A stretch of DNA of 9,671 nucleotides, from NCBI GenBank assembly GCA_015661035.1, contig JACVJA010000027.1, positions 1 to 9,671 on the forward strand, given 5' to 3'. The notes beneath the pieces were generated by a model. That model was not told where the DNA came from and made no database searches. It saw only the letters and a program-made list of their open reading frames with translations. Every line of letters begins with the position of its first letter. The stretch's first letter is position 1. The DNA is from Candidatus Calidifonticultor daggyaiensis. Lineage in GTDB: Bacteria; Actinomycetota; Humimicrobiia; Humimicrobiales; Humimicrobiaceae. The position numbers were made by a program, and so were the translations under genes. Below, in pieces: positions 5,801 to 9,671 of this stretch.

Positions 5801-5870
5801 CTTTTTATTCTTTTTATTCTTACTTTACTTTTTATTCTTTTTACTTTTACTTCACTTTTTATTTTTGATT
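5801..5870. repeat. Low-complexity degenerate repeat upstream of isomerase
   Basis: CTTTTTATTC occurs at 5801-5810, 5810-5819 and 5828-5837, embedded in further variants of TTTTTACTT. On the isomerase coding strand this is a G-poor purine tract of AAGAATAAAAAG units ending just before the AAGGA ribosome site. It explains a Lys/Arg-rich 65-codon open frame in this stretch, which I do not accept as a gene. Confidence 0.6.
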
Positions 5871-5922
5871 CAAATAAAAATAAGGCTTTAATAAGTAATA
5901 GGTTTCTATAATAAATAAAACC

Positions 5923-5990
5923 AACAACTGGCAGATTTTTCATGCTTTTTATTTTTTTATATTACTTTTAGTTTTAATCTGCCAGTTGTT
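5923..5990. repeat. 15-bp perfect inverted repeat, 38-nt AT-only loop
   Basis: AACAACTGGCAGATT (5923-5937) is exactly mirrored by AATCTGCCAGTTGTT (5976-5990). The arms are the only GC-containing island in the gap. On the - strand the second arm is followed by GGTTTTATTT, so it could act as a long-loop terminator or processing hairpin between the binding-protein and isomerase genes. It could also be an operator or a remnant of a small mobile element. Confidence 0.75.
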
Positions 5991-6087
5991 TTCTTAAGCA
6001 TATACTTATTATCAGTTTTTCTATTGACAATATTTTTTTGTTTAGTTTTACCTGTTTTTATTTTACTTTTATTTTCCTTTTCTTTTA

Positions 6088-6135
6088 ATACTTATAATAT
6101 CTCCCTTACCCTATTATAAAATCTATTATAAGTAT
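6088..6135. repeat. 12-bp perfect inverted repeat downstream of binding-protein gene
   Basis: ATACTTATAATA (6088-6099) is mirrored by TATTATAAGTAT (6124-6135), with further TTATAA copies nearby at about 6115 and 6140. It lies 77 bp beyond the stop codon of the binding-protein gene. The arms contain almost no GC, so a stable RNA hairpin is doubtful and a chance origin in AT-rich DNA is possible. A dimeric-regulator site is the alternative. Confidence 0.4.
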
Positions 6136-6211
6136 AACTTTATAAGTCTAATTTTTTAAGCTTCTTTATTACTTCTTTATACTTAGCTATACTATAAGCA
6201 ACACTAAGTTT

Positions 6212-7237
6212 TTATTCAGTTGGGAAAGCTGAATTTCCAGTTTTTTCAAGTATTTCTGCAGCAATTTCGTCCATGTTTTCGGGGGTAACTAATTTTACAT
6301 CAACTGGAACTTCAACGTTTTCATAGAATTTTCCATCAAGAAGAATTTCTTTTAGAATTTCTACAGATCTATAACCAATATAATATGGCTGTTGAAGAAC
6401 TGTTGCGTTTAAAATCCCATCTTTCATAGCTTGAAACTCTTCTGGATCTCCATTATAACCAACTGACAGTATATTCTTACCTGATGCTTGAATTGCTTGT
6501 GCTGCACCTACTGCTTCACGACCACTGCAGAAAAATACACCAGCTACATCAGGAACAGCAGAAAGTATTTGCTGCATTGTATCATAACCACCTTCAGCAC
6601 TTGGGTTTTGAACAATTATATTTGCAGCTACATTATAACCTAGCTCCATAGCCTTAGCCAGAAATCCTTCACCTCTTTGTCTAGCATAAGTCCATTGAGG
6701 CAGTAAATTACCTAAACCTAAAGGCTTTGAAGTATCATTTAGTTTACCTGCTAAAAATTCAGCAGCTAGCTGCCCACCTTTAAAATTGTCAGAAATTAGA
6801 AGTGCATTAACAGGACCTGATTTTCCAATATCAGCACAAACTACAGGTATACCATTTTTTCTTGCATTTTCAACAGCAGGACCAATTGCACCAGGGTCCA
6901 CTGGGGTTATAACTATTCCGCTAACCTTTTGACCAACCAATGCGTTAATATCCTGAACCATCTTTGTGGCATCGCTGTTTTGGTCAATCATAACATACTT
7001 AAACCCAAAGTCTTTACAAGCATCTTTCACACCTTTTTCAACATTCTGAAAAAAAGTAAACTGCATTGTCCATAAAGAAAATCCGATTGTTATTTCACTT
7101 GGATCTTTATAGGTCTTAACCTGCATGCTTGCACCACCAGCTGCTTCTTCTTTCTTGCATCCCAAAAAAGATAGAGTAAGAATCAATGCAGTACATACTA
7201 GGGTTACAAGCATTATTTTTAGATATCTTTTTTGCAT
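6212..7237 (-). CDS. Sugar ABC transporter substrate-binding lipoprotein (RbsB-like)
   Basis: This 341-residue protein belongs to the periplasmic-binding-protein type I fold (Peripla_BP_4; RbsB, AlsB, LsrB and similar). It has a Lys/Arg-rich start, a hydrophobic stretch (about 8-25) and a lipobox-like SFLGC with Cys27. It should therefore be a lipid-anchored receptor outside the cytoplasmic membrane. The mature part opens with TIGFSLWTMQFTFFQNVEKG (family pattern IGFS...F...KG). It continues with QDINALVGQKVSGIVITPVDP, NGIPVVCADIG, LLISDNFKGG and a QQPYYIGYRSV segment near the C-terminus. These are typical of carbohydrate receptors. The ligand cannot be deduced from sequence alone. A perfect AAAGGAGGT (7253-7245) lies 7 nt before ATG, the best ribosome site in the window, fitting the high dose needed for a binding protein. 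It follows two permease genes, and a hairpin (7293-7329) sits in the gap. Confidence 0.92.
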   Translation of the reverse strand: MQKRYLKIMLVTLVCTALILTLSFLGCKKEEAAGGASMQVKTYKDPSEITIGFSLWTMQFTFFQNVEKGVKDACKDFGFKYVMIDQNSDATKMVQDINALVGQKVSGIVITPVDPGAIGPAVENARKNGIPVVCADIGKSGPVNALLISDNFKGGQLAAEFLAGKLNDTSKPLGLGNLLPQWTYARQRGEGFLAKAMELGYNVAANIIVQNPSAEGGYDTMQQILSAVPDVAGVFFCSGREAVGAAQAIQASGKNILSVGYNGDPEEFQAMKDGILNATVLQQPYYIGYRSVEILKEILLDGKFYENVEVPVDVKLVTPENMDEIAAEILEKTGNSAFPTE

Positions 7238-7292
7238 TTTTTATACCTCCTTTGTTTCATATTTTCTTTTTTAAAACTTTAATTTTTCATGG

Positions 7293-7329
7293 TGTTGCTT
7301 ATTAAAGCTTTTATTAGAAATAAGCAACA
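7293..7329 (-). repeat. Intercistronic hairpin ahead of the binding-protein gene
   Basis: TGTTGCTTATT (7293-7303) and AATAAGCAACA (7319-7329) form a perfect 11-bp stem with a 15-nt loop. It lies in the 182-bp gap between the permease stop and the binding-protein start. No T run follows on the coding (-) strand, so it is not a terminator. A role in mRNA processing or in stabilising the binding-protein cistron is plausible. The core ATAAGCAACAC recurs at 6194-6204, just after the binding-protein gene. Confidence 0.65.
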
Positions 7330-7419
7330 TTAATATTATTTTAATTACACATCCCCCCTTTATTTTTTTATCTATTCCTTAGTTTGTAAATATATTAATT
7401 TGTTAATTTTTTTATTAAC

Positions 7420-8397
7420 TTACTCTCCTTGTCCAAGAAGATAAAATTTAAGCTTATTTAGAGATACTGCAAATATCATTACCAATCCCGTTGCAACTAA
7501 TTGCCAATAAGAATTTACTTGCATAAGACCCATACCATTACCTAAAAATGTGACAATTAATGCAGCAACTAATGAACCGCCAAGGCTTCCATTCCCACCA
7601 CTTAAAGCTGTACCACCTAAAACGACTGCTGTAATGACTTGAAATTCATAATTTTGGCCCATAAGACCTGGATTTGCTGCGCCCAAGTTTGCAGAATTTA
7701 CTATGGAAGCAATACCAACAAATAATCCAAGAAGCGTAAACACTAAAATCTTAATATTATCAACATTTATTCCAGATAAAGCTGCAGCTTTAGCATTAGT
7801 TCCAACGGCAATAATATATCTTCCAACTGGGGATTTTCTTAAAATAAGATAGGCAACCAAATAACAAATAACCATTAAGAGAATTGGAAAAGGGATTACT
7901 CCAAAAAGCTTTCCGTTTCCAAAATAAAGCCAAAATCTATCACTTATATAAACTGGAACATTATTTGTATATATATAAGCTAGCGATCTAAAAACATAAA
8001 GCATACCAAGAGTTGTAATAAAAGCAGGTATTCTAAGCTTTGTAACAAATATTCCATTGATAAAACCTAAGAAACTCGCAATTGCAACAGTTGATAATAC
8101 ACCACCAACTCCTCCGATTTTTGGAATAAAAGATGAACCTAAAACTCCTACTAAAGCAAGCATTGAGCCAATAGAAATATCAAAATTTCCTGTCATTATA
8201 ACAAATGTCATTCCTATTGCTGCAATTCCTACATATGATGCAAACCCAAAATTGCTTAATAAATTATAACTAGTTGCAAAATTTGGGCTGGTTATTGAAA
8301 AAACAATAACAATTAATATAAAAATTAATGGCAAGCCAAAATTACCCCAAAACAGCCCTAACTTTTGCTTTAATTGTCGGGATCTTAATTCATCCAT
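7420..8397 (-). CDS. Sugar ABC transporter permease (RbsC/BPD_transp_2 family)
   Basis: This 325-residue polytopic membrane protein has about 8-10 hydrophobic helices, the first at about 22-36. Family signatures are TGNFDISIGSM (69-79, usual form GGIDLSVGS), a cytoplasmic loop GRYIIAVGTNAKAAALSGIN (192-211) that contacts the ATPase, and VVLGGTALSGGNGSLGG (258-274). It forms the transmembrane channel of a CUT2-class sugar importer. The second, clearly different permease immediately upstream implies a heterodimeric channel, as in LsrCD or YtfT-YjfF, rather than the RbsC homodimer. ATG 8397 follows GAAGGG (8409-8404) by 6 nt. The upstream permease is 135 bp away, and that gap has no visible terminator, only AT-rich DNA with two copies of AATTATCTAAA. 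Substrate specificity cannot be told. Confidence 0.93.
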   Translation of the reverse strand: MDELRSRQLKQKLGLFWGNFGLPLIFILIVIVFSITSPNFATSYNLLSNFGFASYVGIAAIGMTFVIMTGNFDISIGSMLALVGVLGSSFIPKIGGVGGVLSTVAIASFLGFINGIFVTKLRIPAFITTLGMLYVFRSLAYIYTNNVPVYISDRFWLYFGNGKLFGVIPFPILLMVICYLVAYLILRKSPVGRYIIAVGTNAKAAALSGINVDNIKILVFTLLGLFVGIASIVNSANLGAANPGLMGQNYEFQVITAVVLGGTALSGGNGSLGGSLVAALIVTFLGNGMGLMQVNSYWQLVATGLVMIFAVSLNKLKFYLLGQGE

Positions 8398-8532
8398 AAT
8401 AAACCCTTCAAATAATTAAATTAAAAATTTAAATATAATTATCTAAAATATAATCATTTAAAATTATCTAAATGTACCTAAATAGAATTTTAAAAAATTG
8501 CCAAATAAAAAAATTACCAAATACAAAAAGTA

Positions 8533-9495
8533 TTAAACCTTAATTCCCTTAATCCTTGCTGCTTCTAAGTACCTTTGTCTTAATCCATCAACAAAAAGAG
8601 CAAATATTAAAATCAAGCCTACTGATAATAGTTGATAAAAGTATTGGACTTTTATAAGGTTTAGTCCATAATAAACCATTGATATAAAAATTCCCGCAAA
8701 AACGGCTCCAACCAAATTGCCTTTCCCACCCGATAAGCTTGTTCCACCTAAAATAGTAATTGTAATTACTAAAAGTGTAAATCCGGGCGCCATACTTGGA
8801 ATACCAATCATTGCCTGAGAAGTTCTTATAACTCCGTTGATGCTAGCTGTAAAAGCTACAAGTACATAAACTATTATTTTTATAAAAACTACATTTAAGC
8901 CTGAAATTCTTGCTGCATTTTCATTTGAACCCACTGCACTAATATGCCTTCCGAGTGGTGTTTGATAAAGTAATAGGTAAAAAATTATAAAAAGCACAAC
9001 CATTATATAAATAGGAATGGGAACCCCCAAAAATTTACTAGTCCCAATAACTGTAAATTTTGTAACACTTATTGGTATTTGTTTCCCATTTGCAATTAAT
9101 AATGCAACGCCCCTTACAATTGTAGCCATTGAAAGAGTGGTGATTAATGGATTAACTCCAAATTTAGTAATAATAACACCATTTAAAAAGCCTATAAAAC
9201 AGCTTATTAATATAGAAATAATAATGGCAGATGGAATTCCAATATTAGGAATTAAGATAGATAAAAAAACACTTGTCAAAGCAACTACAGCATCAACAGA
9301 TAAATCAAAACCTCCGCTTGTAATAGCCAAAACCATTCCAAAACCTACAATTGCCCCATAAGTTCCTTGAGTGATAATATTTAAAATTGTATCAGTCTTT
9401 AAAAAATTAGGAGTTGCAATCCCAAGAAAAATGCTTGCAAGAACTATTAATATAAAAATGCCTATTTTCTCATATAATTTTAAGAATCTAACCAT
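8533..9495 (-). CDS. Sugar ABC transporter permease (RbsC/BPD_transp_2 family), second subunit
   Basis: This 320-residue polytopic membrane protein is homologous in pattern to its downstream neighbour but diverged in detail. Signatures are TSGGFDLSVDAV (59-70), the loop GRHISAVGSNENAARISGLN (182-201) and ILGGTSLSGGKGNLVGA (249-265). At the DLSVG position the Gly is replaced by Asp. It probably pairs with the permease at 7420-8397 as the two halves of one importer. The start is less certain. ATG 9495 is the first in-frame start, but the nearest ribosome-binding sequence (AGGA, 9517-9514) is 18 nt away. It is followed at once by another ATG with a two-codon frame. No in-frame alternative start exists just upstream. 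The probable ATPase gene ends 102 bp upstream. Confidence 0.92.
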   Translation of the reverse strand: MVRFLKLYEKIGIFILIVLASIFLGIATPNFLKTDTILNIITQGTYGAIVGFGMVLAITSGGFDLSVDAVVALTSVFLSILIPNIGIPSAIIISILISCFIGFLNGVIITKFGVNPLITTLSMATIVRGVALLIANGKQIPISVTKFTVIGTSKFLGVPIPIYIMVVLFIIFYLLLYQTPLGRHISAVGSNENAARISGLNVVFIKIIVYVLVAFTASINGVIRTSQAMIGIPSMAPGFTLLVITITILGGTSLSGGKGNLVGAVFAGIFISMVYYGLNLIKVQYFYQLLSVGLILIFALFVDGLRQRYLEAARIKGIKV

Positions 9496-9580
9496 AACGT
9501 TTTTATTCCATAATCCTTTTTTTATTATCCTAAATTTTCTATATTAAGATAAAATATTTTTGCCTTAATTATTATTATTT

Positions 9581-9603
9581 ATTAATTAATTAATTAATTA
9601 ATT
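9581..9603. repeat. (TTAA)n microsatellite
   Basis: About five uninterrupted TTAA units are flanked on both sides by near-identical ATTATTATTTATT blocks (9571-9583 and 9601-9613). The tract starts exactly at the stop codon of the putative ATPase gene. Length changes would therefore alter the ATPase-permease spacing but not either protein. It is probably neutral low-complexity DNA. Confidence 0.7.
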
Positions 9604-9671
9604 ATTATTTATTGACTGTGTTGTTCCAATTTGAGCAGCCACTAATTTTTCCTCATTCATAGTTTGTCTAT
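9598..9671 (-). CDS. C-terminal tail of probable sugar ABC transporter ATPase (RbsA-like), partial
   Basis: A - strand frame is open from the window edge to TAA at 9600-9598. It encodes a tail that reads NEEKLVAAQIGTTQ after a Met. CUT2 sugar ATPases (RbsA, AraG, XylG) end with a similar segment of the type (E/T)EEKIM-x-x-(A)x-G, in which E-E-K is followed by a short hydrophobic helix and a Gly. The position is also right: an RbsA-type ATPase directly upstream of the two permeases is the commonest order, and no other ATPase is present in the window. Only about 24 codons are visible and none of the Walker, ABC-signature or switch motifs. The call therefore rests on the tail motif and on context. 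An alternative is a short unrelated ORF starting at ATG 9660. Confidence 0.55.
   Translation of the reverse strand, partial: RQTMNEEKLVAAQIGTTQSINNN

Larger units (their letters stand above)
5756..6211. other. 456-bp intergenic region between binding-protein and isomerase genes
   Basis: No credible gene is seen here. From the isomerase side it holds a T-rich low-complexity tract (about 5790-5875, purine-rich on the coding strand, with CTTTTTATTC at 5801, 5810 and 5828). Next are a 15-bp inverted repeat (5923-5937/5976-5990), a pyrimidine-rich stretch (about 6040-6110) and a 12-bp inverted repeat (6088-6099/6124-6135). No convincing - strand promoter or short-loop terminator could be picked out. 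It is therefore unclear whether the isomerase is transcribed with the transporter or separately. Confidence 0.6.

Noticed and set aside
5746..5943. 65-codon - strand ORF, Lys/Arg-rich, overlapping the isomerase start
   Set aside because: It runs through the purine-rich low-complexity tract, has no ribosome site, starts inside the loop of an inverted repeat and has no recognisable domain. Its composition is explained by the repeat.
6024..6029. TTGACA on the + strand in the receptor-isomerase gap
   Set aside because: No acceptable -10 element at the right distance and no + strand gene downstream.
8057..8269. 70-codon + strand ORF inside the permease gene
   Set aside because: It is the antisense shadow of conserved membrane segments of the permease.
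9017..9361. 114-codon + strand ORF inside the second permease gene
   Set aside because: It is the antisense shadow of the permease; the Pro/Thr/Ile-rich composition mirrors hydrophobic codons on the other strand.
1..9671. CRISPR array, tRNA/rRNA, transposase or phage genes
   Set aside because: I looked for regularly spaced repeats, tRNA cloverleaf signatures and integrase/transposase frames and found none.

Overview
The window is very AT-rich (roughly 28-30% GC by eye) and reads with the standard bacterial code. It looks like an anaerobic, low-GC bacterium. The clues point away from an ordinary Firmicute. The left edge carries the tail of a bS22-like AURKAIP1/COX24-domain ribosomal protein, a family typical of Actinobacteria and several uncultivated phyla. 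It sits beside a cyclic-di-GMP class II riboswitch, a stand-alone homocysteine-methyltransferase domain and an RbsABC-type sugar importer with two permeases. An Atribacterota (JS1) or OPB41-like actinobacterial lineage would fit, but this is a guess from gene content.

Left part (1-2630, + strand): the 3' end of the bS22-like gene, then a GTG-started homocysteine S-methyltransferase domain protein (120-1058). A 674-bp gap follows. It contains two consensus-like promoters, a complete c-di-GMP-II riboswitch (about 1369-1450) and two successive intrinsic terminators. They all lie upstream of a membrane-anchored CAP/SCP (YkwD-like) protein (1733-2437), which ends in front of a strong terminator (2593-2623). 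The CAP protein is therefore predicted to be under second-messenger control by transcription attenuation.

Middle part (2670-5755): a GH1 beta-glycosidase on the - strand. It is divergent from a ribulose-phosphate/allulose-6-phosphate 3-epimerase family gene on the + strand. The epimerase overlaps tail-to-tail by 8 bp with a - strand sugar isomerase of the xylose isomerase / L-rhamnose isomerase superfamily.

Right part (5756-9671, all - strand): reading along the transcript, this is the extreme C-terminus of what is probably an RbsA-type ATPase (cut by the window edge), permease, permease, then a periplasmic sugar-binding lipoprotein with a perfect Shine-Dalgarno. After a 456-bp gap with inverted repeats comes the isomerase. 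Hairpins separate the binding-protein cistron from its neighbours.

Taken together, the right two thirds is a sugar uptake and catabolism module: glycoside hydrolysis (GH1), import (ABC), aldose-ketose isomerisation and 3-epimerisation of a ketose phosphate. The isomerase resembles L-rhamnose isomerases, which can interconvert D-allose and D-allulose. The epimerase has AlsE-like sequence features. A rare-hexose (allose/allulose) route to fructose-6-phosphate is therefore an attractive but unproven reading. A sugar kinase and a regulator are not in the window.
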